From Paracoccaceae bacterium (GTDB lineage Bacteria; Pseudomonadota; Alphaproteobacteria; Rhodobacterales; Rhodobacteraceae): a stretch of DNA of 64,000 nucleotides. Positions 38,508 through 46,732 of the stretch are shown here, piece after piece. The notes under the pieces are model-generated. The model was not told the origin of the DNA, ran no database searches, and was given only the letters and a program-made list of their open reading frames with translations. The position numbers and the translations under genes are program-made. Each line of letters begins with the position of its first letter. Positions within the stretch are counted from its first letter, which is position 1. The stretch spans positions 52,176-116,175 of the forward strand of contig JAFWNM010000001.1 in assembly GCA_017510335.1 (NCBI GenBank), in the 5' to 3' direction.

Positions 38508-39062
38508 ATGATTATCGAATTTCTGGCCGTTATTGTTGCAGGCTTTGGCGGCTTTGGTGTGGCGCATCTTCTGCACCGCCTAAGCTGGCGCAATCTGCCT
38601 GACTGGATCGCGCCTTTCGGGGCGGCGGCGGGTATGGTGTGCATGCTGGTCTGGCTGGAATACACTTGGGCGGGACGCTTCGAGGCCGGTTTGCCAGACG
38701 AAGTGACTGTCGTTAGCAAGAATGAGCATCGCATCTGGTATCGGCCCTGGACCTATGTGGTGCCGCTGACCACGCGCATTGCCGCAATCGACAACCGCGT
38801 GCGCCAGACAAACCGCAACAACCCCGATATGGTTCTGACAGGTGTGGTCCTGAAGGAACGCTGGGCGCTTACTTTCGGGTTTCAGTCCTTGTTCGACTGC
38901 AGCACGGCGCGCCGTGCCGACCTGACCGAAGGCACAATTTTGAATGACCAAGGGATACCGGCCGCCGCTGAATGGTATCAGCTATCGCCCGAAGACCCGT
39001 TTCTGACCGTTGCATGTGGAGGAGGAGGAGCCGCAAATGGAGGACCGCGCGAAGAAGGCTAA
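38508..39062 (+). CDS. Membrane protein of unknown function in the acetate locus
   Basis: The 184-residue protein has two N-terminal hydrophobic helices (about 2-22 and 32-52) and a hydrophilic domain of about 130 residues that likely ends in the cytoplasm or periplasm. No known domain is recognised. It starts 15 bases after the DUF294 gene and overlaps the response-regulator gene by 26 bases, so it belongs to the same operon. The overlap places the GGAGGAGGAG ribosome site of the next gene within its own 3' coding end. Confidence 0.7.
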   Translation: MIIEFLAVIVAGFGGFGVAHLLHRLSWRNLPDWIAPFGAAAGMVCMLVWLEYTWAGRFEAGLPDEVTVVSKNEHRIWYRPWTYVVPLTTRIAAIDNRVRQTNRNNPDMVLTGVVLKERWALTFGFQSLFDCSTARRADLTEGTILNDQGIPAAAEWYQLSPEDPFLTVACGGGGAANGGPREEG

Positions 39063-39453
39063 GATCTTGGTGGTCGAGGATGAAGACAACATCGCCATAG
39101 CGCTGGACTATCTTCTGACCCGCGAAGGCTATGACCAGACACGCCTTGCAACCGGGGCAGGGGCGCTGGATATGATCCGCGACCAAAAGCCTGATCTGGT
39201 TCTTCTGGACGTCATGCTGCCCGAAGTGTCGGGCTATGACATTTGCCAATCAGTGCGCGCAGACCCTGACTGCGCGGATGTGCGCATCCTGATGATGACG
39301 GCGCGGGGGTCGGCCATGGAACGGCGCAAGGGGTTGGCGATGGGGGCGGATGGCTTCATCTCCAAGCCGTTTGAACTGAAGGAATTGCGCGAGGAAGTGC
39401 GCAAGATACTTGCTGGCGAAACTGTCCCGCCGACGGACCGCACCGATGCTTGA
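39037..39453 (+). CDS. Single-domain response regulator (REC)
   Basis: The 138-residue protein is a REC domain alone. Acidic pocket residues lie in VVEDEDN, the phospho-acceptor Asp is in LVLLDVMLPE, Thr is in MMTARGS, and the invariant Lys is in FISKPFELKEL. There is no output domain. The ATG at 39037 has a strong GGAGGAGGAG site 5 bases upstream. It overlaps the next gene, a sensor-exonuclease fusion, by 8 bases, suggesting the pair works together. Confidence 0.92.
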   Translation: MEDRAKKAKILVVEDEDNIAIALDYLLTREGYDQTRLATGAGALDMIRDQKPDLVLLDVMLPEVSGYDICQSVRADPDCADVRILMMTARGSAMERRKGLAMGADGFISKPFELKELREEVRKILAGETVPPTDRTDA

Positions 39454-41533
39454 AAAACTTGGCCTGCGTGTCCGCATTCTGTTGTTTTTTGTATTGCTGG
39501 CCGCGGGTGGCGTTGCGGCAGTGGGGGGTGCGGGCTGGCTGGTCGTGTCGCGCAGCACAACGCCGGATCTGGCCGCGCCCATGGCGCAGGCCGCTATTCT
39601 GGCGGGGTTCCTGATCCTGTTTCTGGTGACCGGCATCTGGTATCTGTTCGACATGAATGTGGCGCGCGCGATTGACGGGCTGGCAAACGCCATTCGCACG
39701 CGCGCGCATGCCGATGTGCAAGGTGATCTGGGCGGCGACAAGGACCGCGCGCGGTATCTGGGCGACCTTGCACCAGCGGCGGCGGAAATATCGCACTCGC
39801 TGGCGCAAACCCGGTCCGCGCTGGCGGAATCGGTGGCGCGCGAAACATCCCGCTTGTCTGCGGAAAAGGCGCGTTTGGAAAAATTGCTGGCGGATGTGCC
39901 CGTCGCAGTGCTGTTATGCACGGCGGATTACCAGCTTGCATTCTATAATGGGCAGGCGGTCACCATTCTGGAAGCAGGCGGCGCACCCGGACTGGACCGC
40001 AATTTGCTGGACTACCTGCGCGAAGGGCCTGTGCGCCATGCCTATGAACGGCTTGCGAAACTGAATGACCCCGAAGCCGCGTCTGACCTGATCTGCGCGA
40101 CCACCAGCAGCGGGCGGCTGTTGTCGGGGCGTATGCGGGTTTTGCGCCGCACGGAACACACACAACGCCCCGGCTTTGTGCTGACCCTGCGCGATGTCAC
40201 CGCCGACCTGGCCGCGCATGCCGCCCGCGAATCCCTGCTGGCCGAGGTATTCGACCGCGTGCGCCGCCCTGCAGCCAATTTGCAAACTGTGATCGGCGTG
40301 ATTTCCGAAGACAAGGACATGGCGCAGGCCGCTGACCTGATGGGCGCCATGCTGTCCGAGGTTCGCGGCCTGACCGCTGCAATCACCGAACTGGGCCAAC
40401 GCTATGACAAAGGGCGCAATGATTGGCGCCCGCTGACGCAAATACGCTCGCGCGACCTGATGGACGGGATTGGGGCGCAGTTTGAAACCCTTGGACTGGA
40501 TCTGCAGACCGAAGGGCCTGAACTGATGCTGACCTGTGACGGGTTTGAACTGGCGTTGTTGCTGCGCTGGCTGGGGCAGAAACTGGCGCAGGCCGGGCAT
40601 GCCCGCAGCTTTCGTCTGGTTCTGGCGGAAGAAGACGGGCCTGGTGCGGTGCTGGACATGGTCTGGTCGGGGCCACCGCTGTCGGTGGGGGTGTTCGATT
40701 CGTGGTTGTCTGAACCGCTGGACCCCGACACCCCTGATCTGACCGCGCGCGCCGTTCTGAACGCCCACGGAACCGAGGCCTGGACCGAAATGCGCCCCGA
40801 TGGCGTGTCGACTGTTCGTCTGCCCATTCCCAACGCGCGCCGCGCCACAACCCGCCCCGCCCCCATCCAGCGCGAGGTTGTCTATGATTTTGACCTGCTG
40901 TCCAAAGCGCGCAATGCGGGCGTTCTGGAAAGCACGCTGGAAGACCTGACCTATGTTGTGTTCGACACTGAAACCACCGGCCTGACGCCATCAAGTGACG
41001 AAATCGTGCAGATCGCCGCTGTGCGTGTGGTGAACGGCCGCCGCGTCAAGCGCGAAGTGTTTGACACGCTGGTTGATCCGGCACGCCCCATTCCGCCCTC
41101 ATCGACCGAAATACACGGCATAACCGATGATATGGTCAAAGGCGCACCAGATATGACCGAGGCTGGCAAGCGCTTTCATGATTTCGCGCGCGGGGCTGTT
41201 CTGGTGGCGCATAATGCGCCCTTTGACATGGAGTTCCTGCGTCGGCACGAAAAATCCATGGGGGTGCGGTTCGACCATCCGGTGCTGGACACGGTTCTGT
41301 TGTCGGCGGTCGTCTACGGGCAGTTGGAACAGCATTCACTTGACGCGCTGACCGCGCGTCTGGGCATCACCATCCCCGAAGAGGCCCGCCATACCGCCAT
41401 TGGCGATACCGTGGCCACAGCGGATGCGTTCTTGAAGCTGATCCCCATGCTGAAGTCGCGCGGTTTGACGACATTTGGCGATGTTCTGGCCGAAGTGCGC
41501 CGCCATGGACGGCTGTTGAAAGACCTGAATTAA
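39446..41533 (+). CDS. Membrane sensor with degenerate histidine kinase core fused to a DnaQ-type 3'-5' exonuclease
   Basis: The 695-residue protein has two membrane helices (about 8-32 and 47-68), a HAMP-like/coiled-coil region (to about 145) and a PAS-like domain (about 145-255). Next come a DHp-like helix pair (about 258-325) and an ATPase-like region (about 335-455). The C terminus is a DEDDh exonuclease (about 500-665). The exonuclease residues are intact: Asp507, Glu509, Asp594, His649, Asp654. In the DHp region the usual F-x-H-E-L-R-T-P is F-D-R-V-R-R-P, so Arg271 replaces the phospho-His. No clear ATP-binding N box is seen. Kinase activity is therefore unlikely while nuclease activity is plausible. 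Confidence 0.82.
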   Translation: MLEKLGLRVRILLFFVLLAAGGVAAVGGAGWLVVSRSTTPDLAAPMAQAAILAGFLILFLVTGIWYLFDMNVARAIDGLANAIRTRAHADVQGDLGGDKDRARYLGDLAPAAAEISHSLAQTRSALAESVARETSRLSAEKARLEKLLADVPVAVLLCTADYQLAFYNGQAVTILEAGGAPGLDRNLLDYLREGPVRHAYERLAKLNDPEAASDLICATTSSGRLLSGRMRVLRRTEHTQRPGFVLTLRDVTADLAAHAARESLLAEVFDRVRRPAANLQTVIGVISEDKDMAQAADLMGAMLSEVRGLTAAITELGQRYDKGRNDWRPLTQIRSRDLMDGIGAQFETLGLDLQTEGPELMLTCDGFELALLLRWLGQKLAQAGHARSFRLVLAEEDGPGAVLDMVWSGPPLSVGVFDSWLSEPLDPDTPDLTARAVLNAHGTEAWTEMRPDGVSTVRLPIPNARRATTRPAPIQREVVYDFDLLSKARNAGVLESTLEDLTYVVFDTETTGLTPSSDEIVQIAAVRVVNGRRVKREVFDTLVDPARPIPPSSTEIHGITDDMVKGAPDMTEAGKRFHDFARGAVLVAHNAPFDMEFLRRHEKSMGVRFDHPVLDTVLLSAVVYGQLEQHSLDALTARLGITIPEEARHTAIGDTVATADAFLKLIPMLKSRGLTTFGDVLAEVRRHGRLLKDLN

Positions 41534-41800
41534 GCCATGTTGCGCAATTATGGGACGGTATCCCCGCCTTTGGCGTTTGGCCAGGGCTATATCCCGGTCC
41601 TAGTCCTGATGCGCTGTCGCACCGGTCAGGAGCGGGGAATTTATACATGCTGTCACTGGCCACACCACGACAGCAATGGCGCACCAATACGCCGGTCATG
41701 CGCAACAAAAGGCCCGCGCGCAATAGGTGCAGGGCCGCAGGGACAGAACCTAAAATAAACGGGAATGTGCGAACTCGCGCAAGCTTAATCAGCTACGTCA
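41534..41800. other. Noncoding stretch between sensor-exonuclease gene and tRNA-Cys
   Basis: About 267 bases with no supported gene. A short inverted repeat around 41605-41632 (CCTGA...TCAGG) may end the upstream operon. Nothing else is recognised. Confidence 0.4.
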
Positions 41801-41874
41801 TGGAGGCGAGTAGGAGAATCGAACTCCTGTACACGGATTTGCAATCCGCTGCGTAACCACTCCGCCAACTCGCC
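41801..41874 (-). tRNA. tRNA-Cys(GCA)
   Basis: The 74-nt minus-strand sequence has acceptor GGCGAGT pairing with ACTCGCC, discriminator U and encoded CCA. The anticodon stem-loop GGATT-GCA-AATCC gives anticodon GCA. The discriminator U73 and T-loop GTTCGATTC are as expected for tRNA-Cys. Confidence 0.97.
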
Positions 41875-41923
41875 TCTGGGCCAAGCGGATACGCAGTCTG
41901 GCTGGCCGCGTCAAGGCTGTTTC

Positions 41924-42307
41924 TTAGCTGGCGGCCATCACCATGGGGCCGATATTGCGCCCTGCCAGTATATGAACATGCAGATGGGGCACTTCCTGAA
42001 CGCCATCGCTTCCGGCGTTGGAAATCAGCCTGTATCCCGCCCCATCCGCGCCGGGGGTGATGCCCAGCTGCGCACAGACCTTGCCAATGGCGCGGGTGAA
42101 ATCCGCGATCTCTGCGTCAGAGGCGTCCAGCGCGAAATGGTCATGGCAGACATATGGCCCTTTGGGGATGACCAGCACATGATGGGGCGCTTTGGGGGCG
42201 ATATCTGTGAAGGCCAGCGCGTGGTCGGTTTCCAGCACCTTGGTGCAGGGAATCTCGCCGCGCAGGATTTTCGCAAAGATGTTCTGGTCGTCATAAGTGT
42301 AAGGCAT
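41924..42307 (-). CDS. HIT-family protein, HinT-like
   Basis: From the ATG at 42307 it has 127 residues, typical of HinT. The order is YDDQNIFAKILRGEIPCTKV, VIPKGPYVC and the histidine triad VPHLHVHILAGR at about residues 109-120. HinT enzymes remove AMP or GMP from phosphoramidates. The open frame upstream is an artefact, antisense to the sulfotransferase gene. Confidence 0.93.
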   Translation of the reverse strand: MPYTYDDQNIFAKILRGEIPCTKVLETDHALAFTDIAPKAPHHVLVIPKGPYVCHDHFALDASDAEIADFTRAIGKVCAQLGITPGADGAGYRLISNAGSDGVQEVPHLHVHILAGRNIGPMVMAAS

Positions 42308-42397
42308 CGCGTCCTCTTGCAATGGTTGGGTCTGGCGCGCAAGGTAGGCCCAACAGTGCAGGGCGTCACCCCTGAAAAACGGACAGGCGGGCAGAAG

Positions 42398-43237
42398 ATG
42401 GAGTATCCCAGCGGTATGGATCTGGCGCAGGACCAGTTCGAGGGGTGCTGGCTGGGCTGCGGGGGGGCGCTTGTCTACCGTGAAGTGCCCAAAGCGGCCT
42501 GCTCCACACTGGCGCAGCTTGTCTATCATGCCGATCATGGGGCTTTTTTTGACGGCGATATACATGATGCCCGCGAGGGTGTGGTGAAATGGCCCTTCGC
42601 CCCCGAGGCGATGGGCCCTGCGCGGGAAGGGGCGGCGTTTGTGTTTTCGGCAGTGCGTAACCCGTTTGCGCGAATCGTGTCGACCTTTCACGAAAAGGTT
42701 TGCACGCTGCAGCGTGACGGCAAGCCCTATCGGGGGACAATGCGCCAGATGCTGGCGGAGCGCTACGGGGCTGATTTGCGCGCGGGTGCGGACCCGGTGC
42801 GCGCCTTCCGGCGGTTCTTGCTGTTTGTGCGCGATGTGCATGTGTCCGGGCAACGTTTCTGGTTTGACCGGCATTGGACGCCGCAAGCCCAGCATTTGCG
42901 TGCTGTCACGCTAAATGACGTCGCGTTCAGCCATCTGTTCCGGATTGAAGACTGGGACAGCGGGATTGTGCCGGTGCTGGCGCAGATCCCGCGCGCGCGC
43001 AGGCCCGAGATAGCGGTGCGGTTTAACAGCGGGCCGAAACCTGTTGCGCCCCTGGCGGAGTATTTCGACGAATTGAGCGTGCATTTCATGCAGGAACTGT
43101 ATCGCTGGGATTTCGAGCTGTTTGGCTATGACCGCTTTGACCCTGGCGCGCGCCCTGTAGCGGCGCTGGATCTGGCGGCGATCAATATGCGACTGGCGGA
43201 CCCGCATGCGCCGCATTGGGCTGGTCTGGGGGGCTGA
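42398..43237 (+). CDS. Sulfotransferase family 2-like protein
   Basis: The 279-residue protein has the two PAPS-binding elements of sulfotransferases: the 5'-phosphosulfate loop VPKAACSTLAQLV near residues 29-41 and the 3'-phosphate motif VFSAVRNPFARIVSTF near 80-95. It likely transfers sulfate to a carbohydrate or other acceptor; the acceptor is unknown. The ATG at 42398 is used; ATG 42416 is an alternative. It is a lone gene, divergent from HinT. A very long hairpin follows it. Confidence 0.8.
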   Translation: MEYPSGMDLAQDQFEGCWLGCGGALVYREVPKAACSTLAQLVYHADHGAFFDGDIHDAREGVVKWPFAPEAMGPAREGAAFVFSAVRNPFARIVSTFHEKVCTLQRDGKPYRGTMRQMLAERYGADLRAGADPVRAFRRFLLFVRDVHVSGQRFWFDRHWTPQAQHLRAVTLNDVAFSHLFRIEDWDSGIVPVLAQIPRARRPEIAVRFNSGPKPVAPLAEYFDELSVHFMQELYRWDFELFGYDRFDPGARPVAALDLAAINMRLADPHAPHWAGLGG

Positions 43238-43259
43238 ATTCCCCTTGCGGAGGAGGTGT

Positions 43260-43301
43260 GGGGCAGGCAGGGGGCGGACGGTGCCGCCCCCTGCCTGCCC
43301 C
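43260..43301. terminator. Perfect 18-bp stem hairpin after sulfotransferase gene
   Basis: Perfect 18-bp arms (GGGGCAGGCAGGGGGCGG and complement) surround a 6-base ACGGTG loop. There is no T run, so it may be a strong structural terminator, an RNA 3'-end protector or a protein site. Confidence 0.6.
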
Positions 43302-43331
43302 ACCGGGATCACCCGCAGGGCGGGTGTTTGC

Positions 43332-43358
43332 CCCTGCCCCTGATGTGCAGGGGCAGGG
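43332..43358. terminator. 11-bp hairpin beside aldehyde dehydrogenase stop
   Basis: CCCTGCCCCTG pairs with CAGGGGCAGGG around ATGTG, 4 bases from the minus-strand aldehyde dehydrogenase stop. With the hairpin at 43260 it separates two convergent genes. Confidence 0.6.
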
Positions 43359-43362
43359 CGCA

Positions 43363-44808
43363 TTACCCGGCAGTGCTGTCCCAGCCAGAGACGGATTTGA
43401 TTTCCAGAAAATCCTCCAGGCCCCAGACGCCGCCTTCGCGCCCGTTGCCGGAATGTTTCATGCCCCCAAAAGGTGCGCCGGCCCCGCGGGATTTGCCGTT
43501 CATTTCCACCATGCCCGCGCGCAGATACCGCGCCAGCCGGTTGCGGCGCGCGCCATCGCTGCTTTGGACATAATTGGTCAGGCCATAGACAGTATCATTG
43601 GCAATGCGCAGCGCATCGTCTTCGGTGTCGAAGGGAATGATCGACAGGACCGGGCCGAAAATTTCCTCTTGCGCGATGGTCATGTCGTTGGTGACATCGG
43701 CAAAGACAGTGGGGCGCACGAAATAGCCGCGATTCATCCCTTCGGGCCGCCCAAGCCCGCCTGCCACCAGTCGCGCGCCTTCGGATATGCCCTTGGCGAC
43801 CAGATCCTGAATCTTGTTGAATTGTGCTTCGCTGACCACTGGCCCGATATGGCTGCCCTGGGCGCTGGCGGGGCCGACAGGGGTGGCCATGGCCACGTCG
43901 CGCGCAGTGTCCACAGCGCGGTCATAAACGCTGCGTTCCACCAGCATACGGGTGGGGGCGTTGCAGGACTGTCCGGAATTCTGGAAGCAATGCTGCACGC
44001 CGTGTTTGACCGCCGCGTCGCCGGCATCTGCGAAGATGATATTCGCCCCTTTGCCGCCCAGTTCCAGATGCACGCGTTTCAGGGTATCGGCGGCGTTTTT
44101 GGAAATCGCAATGCCCGCGCGGGTTGACCCTGTGAAGCTGACCATATCGACATGCCTATGGGTGGACAATTGGGTGCCAACGCCCGCGCCATCGCCATTG
44201 ACCATGTTATACACCCCCGGTGGGGTTCCGGCCTCGTGCAGGATTTCGGACCACAGGATTGACGACAGCGGCGCAATTTCCGACGGTTTCAGAACCATGG
44301 TGCAGCCGGCCAGCAACGCGGGGATCACCTTCAGCGTGACCTGGTTCATGGGCCAGTTCCAAGGCGTGATCAGCGCGCAGACGCCGACAGCTTCGCGGAT
44401 GATGCGGGCATCGGGGGCGTGATCGCCCAAGGGTTCGACAAAGCGGATCTGGTCAAACGCAGTGATGAAATTGCGGATATGCGCCGCGCCCGCCCCCACT
44501 TGCGAGCTGCCGGCCAGATCAATGGGCGCGCCCATTTCAAGGCTGATGGCCTGTGCCATATCGTCTGCGCGCGCGGCGTATATCTCGCCGATGCGCTTGA
44601 CCAGTGCCAGCCGGTCTGCGGGGGCGCAATACATCCAGCCGGGCAGGGCAGCGCGGGCGGCGGCCACAGCGGCATCTGTATCGGCCTGACCGCCAAGGGA
44701 AATGACCGCGCAGGCATCTTCGGTCGAGGGGTCAATGACCTGCAGATCGCGCCCGTCCTGCGGGGCAACCCATGCCCCGTTGATATAGAAGTTGCGTTTG
44801 TCCAGCAT
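43363..44808 (-). CDS. NAD(P)+-dependent aldehyde dehydrogenase
   Basis: The 481-residue protein has the ALDH core: Asn in TPWNWPMNQ, FTGSTRAGI (coenzyme loop), general base Glu249 in LELGGKGAN and nucleophile Cys282 in NSGQSCNAPTR. EEIFGPVLSI and the C-terminal YVQSSDGARRN segment complete the fold. Substrate range cannot be told; sequence type suggests a broad-range aliphatic or semialdehyde enzyme. It is a single gene with its own hairpin terminator. Confidence 0.93.
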   Translation of the reverse strand: MLDKRNFYINGAWVAPQDGRDLQVIDPSTEDACAVISLGGQADTDAAVAAARAALPGWMYCAPADRLALVKRIGEIYAARADDMAQAISLEMGAPIDLAGSSQVGAGAAHIRNFITAFDQIRFVEPLGDHAPDARIIREAVGVCALITPWNWPMNQVTLKVIPALLAGCTMVLKPSEIAPLSSILWSEILHEAGTPPGVYNMVNGDGAGVGTQLSTHRHVDMVSFTGSTRAGIAISKNAADTLKRVHLELGGKGANIIFADAGDAAVKHGVQHCFQNSGQSCNAPTRMLVERSVYDRAVDTARDVAMATPVGPASAQGSHIGPVVSEAQFNKIQDLVAKGISEGARLVAGGLGRPEGMNRGYFVRPTVFADVTNDMTIAQEEIFGPVLSIIPFDTEDDALRIANDTVYGLTNYVQSSDGARRNRLARYLRAGMVEMNGKSRGAGAPFGGMKHSGNGREGGVWGLEDFLEIKSVSGWDSTAG

Positions 44809-44876
44809 CGTCTTCTCCCGTTATGCACATGTTCATAACCTTGCATCCGGGGGGCGGGGTTTCAAGGCGCCCCGCG

Positions 44877-45581
44877 TCAGCGCAGCGATATCACCTTGCG
44901 GTCAATGGCCAGCATATAGCCCTGCCGCGCGATATTGCGCACCAGAACTTCGCTGATCAACTGGTTGCCCAATGTGTCACGCAGCCGCTTGATGCGGGTG
45001 GCGCCAGCGGCTTCGTCGCAATCGGCAGCGTCGCGGCCGGAAATAACCCCTTCGATCGCGGCACCGGACAACACTTCGTCATCAATGCAGGCTTCAGCCA
45101 GAACAGCCAGTGTTTCCATGGCCGCCGGGGTCAGGCGAAATTCCATATCATTCAGCGTCACTGCGTTGGTCGCACGGTCAATGACCAGTTGCGACACCTG
45201 CAGTCCCTGTTTTTCCACCTGCACCATGCGCCGGTTCAGCGTAATCAGCATGATGATCATGATAAAAGACGTCACCAGAAGCCCGGTCGCAAAAACCAGC
45301 AAAACGAAAATCACCACCCTGTAGGACACCAGTGTTTCGGAAAACGCCGTGCCCGATTGCGCCAGTATCTCCAGAAGTTTCAGTTCCGCCTGTCCGGTCA
45401 GGTCCGCATTTTCGACAAACACCCGTTCCACACGCGCATTGAAGGCCCCTGCATCGGGCAGGTTGGCAAACAGCGCCCCCGCTGTCAGCGCCAGAACGCC
45501 CACAATCGCCACAATGCCCCAGACAACAGCGCGATTGCCCATGCGTGCCAGTTCACTGGCGGAGATGGATGGCCCCTGCAT
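44877..45581 (-). CDS. Membrane-anchored protein with C-terminal winged-helix DNA-binding domain
   Basis: The ATG at 45581 (AGGAG 5 bases upstream) gives 234 residues; a longer frame antisense to the upstream gene is not used. Two membrane helices lie at about residues 13-37 and 85-110. A periplasmic segment of about 45 residues is between them. The cytoplasmic C terminus (about 145-234) looks like an OmpR-type winged helix (LTPAAMETLAVLAEACI...RIKRLRDTLGNQLISEVLVRNIARQGYML). The order is the reverse of ToxR/CadC regulators, whose DNA-binding domain is N-terminal. It is encoded next to a secreted protein whose 3' end it overlaps by 29 bases, so the two are probably one operon. Confidence 0.72.
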   Translation of the reverse strand: MQGPSISASELARMGNRAVVWGIVAIVGVLALTAGALFANLPDAGAFNARVERVFVENADLTGQAELKLLEILAQSGTAFSETLVSYRVVIFVLLVFATGLLVTSFIMIIMLITLNRRMVQVEKQGLQVSQLVIDRATNAVTLNDMEFRLTPAAMETLAVLAEACIDDEVLSGAAIEGVISGRDAADCDEAAGATRIKRLRDTLGNQLISEVLVRNIARQGYMLAIDRKVISLR

Positions 45582-45843
45582 GCGCACTCCTGCGTTGAAA
45601 TTCATCTGCCCCGAAGATGGATTCAATTTGTAGAAGGGTCCAGCCGCTTCTTGAAATGACAGGTTCGGCATAGGTGCGCGCGGCCTGCGGCGAGGTGCAG
45701 GCCGGTTGCGGCAATTCAATAATGCCATATTGCAGGCGCAAGGGGTTGTCCTGCTTGGCCTTGTAATCTGCGTAACACTGGGCCGAGGCTTGTCCCGCAA
45801 GCGCCAGAACCAGAAATGCCGCAGCCAGACATGCGTTTTTCAT
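45553..45843 (-). CDS. Small secreted protein of unknown function
   Basis: The 96-residue protein has a signal peptide (residues 1-21, ending GQASA) and a mature part of about 75 residues with two cysteines (CYADYKAKQDNPLRL and QPACTS), which could form one disulfide in the periplasm. No domain function is recognised. It is followed by, and overlaps, the membrane-anchored winged-helix gene. Confidence 0.75.
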   Translation of the reverse strand: MKNACLAAAFLVLALAGQASAQCYADYKAKQDNPLRLQYGIIELPQPACTSPQAARTYAEPVISRSGWTLLQIESIFGADEFQRRSAHAGAIHLRQ

Positions 45844-46004
45844 ACTGGAACCATGGCACTGGCGGGCGCGTTATTCAATATCACGCCGCGTGCGGGCGGG
45901 ATGCTATCGGATAGCAGGCGGGCGTTATTGCGCGACGGGGCCGGGCGAAGACAGGGTTAGGTCATGGCTCGTAAGGGCGTTTGTGAAAGAAAGGAACCCA
46001 AGGC

Positions 46005-46691
46005 ATGACCACTTTTCTAACCACTCTGAGAACCAGAACCACTGGTGCGCTGATGGCGGCAGGTGTGGCGATGGGGGCAATGACCCTTCCTGCCACGCCC
46101 GCGCAGGCCTCGGATGACGCATTGGTGAAATTCCTGTTGGGCGCGGCAGCGGTGGCGATTGTCGTGCATGCCGCGCGGTCGGACGGGGGAAACACCAACA
46201 GGGGCCGCCCGCAGCACAACAGCCGCGAATTGCCCGCCCATTGTCAGGAAACATGGTCGGTGCGCCATCGCAATATCTCGCTTTATAATGCGCAATGTCT
46301 GCGGGATGCGGGACTGCGCAACCTGCCGCGCCAGTGCCTTGAAACCACGCGCACCAATCGCGGACAGCGCAGCGTCTACCGTGCGGCCTGTCTGCAGGAT
46401 GCGGGCTATTACGCGGAACGCCGCGCGCCTGACCGTCGCCCCAATCGCTGGGGAGAGCGCCCACACCCCAACCCGCCGCGCGGTGGCGGCTGGCAAAGCG
46501 GGAATTTCCTGCCGCAGCAATGCCTGATTTCCTATCACTATGGCGGGCAAACCCTGGCGGGGTATCGCGGGACATGTCTGGAACAGCGCGGGGTTCGTGA
46601 CCTGCCGCGCACCTGTCAGGTGCGCAGCACCACAGGCACAATATATTCTGCACAATGCCTGACTGAACGCGGCTATCGCAGCCGGTCCTGA
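46005..46691 (+). CDS. Secreted cysteine-repeat protein of unknown function
   Basis: The 228-residue protein starts with a signal-like hydrophobic segment, then a second hydrophobic stretch (ALVKFLLGAAAVAIVVHAA). Its main part contains three repeats of a pattern C-x(9-14)-Y-x-A-x-C-L-x(3)-G (near residues 79, 110 and 171, with a further half), for example LPRQCLETT...VYRAACLQDAGY. The paired cysteines suggest small disulfide-linked modules in the periplasm. A basic, proline- and glycine-rich linker separates them. The function is unknown. Confidence 0.75.
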   Translation: MTTFLTTLRTRTTGALMAAGVAMGAMTLPATPAQASDDALVKFLLGAAAVAIVVHAARSDGGNTNRGRPQHNSRELPAHCQETWSVRHRNISLYNAQCLRDAGLRNLPRQCLETTRTNRGQRSVYRAACLQDAGYYAERRAPDRRPNRWGERPHPNPPRGGGWQSGNFLPQQCLISYHYGGQTLAGYRGTCLEQRGVRDLPRTCQVRSTTGTIYSAQCLTERGYRSRS

Positions 46692-46732
46692 CGGGGTTGC
46701 ATCAGGGGGGCGCCTTCGGGCAATACTGGCCC

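Noticed and set aside
45582-45800. Longer N terminus for the membrane winged-helix protein
   Set aside because: It is out of frame with, and overlaps, the secreted-protein gene, and AGGAG 5 bases before ATG 45581 marks the start.
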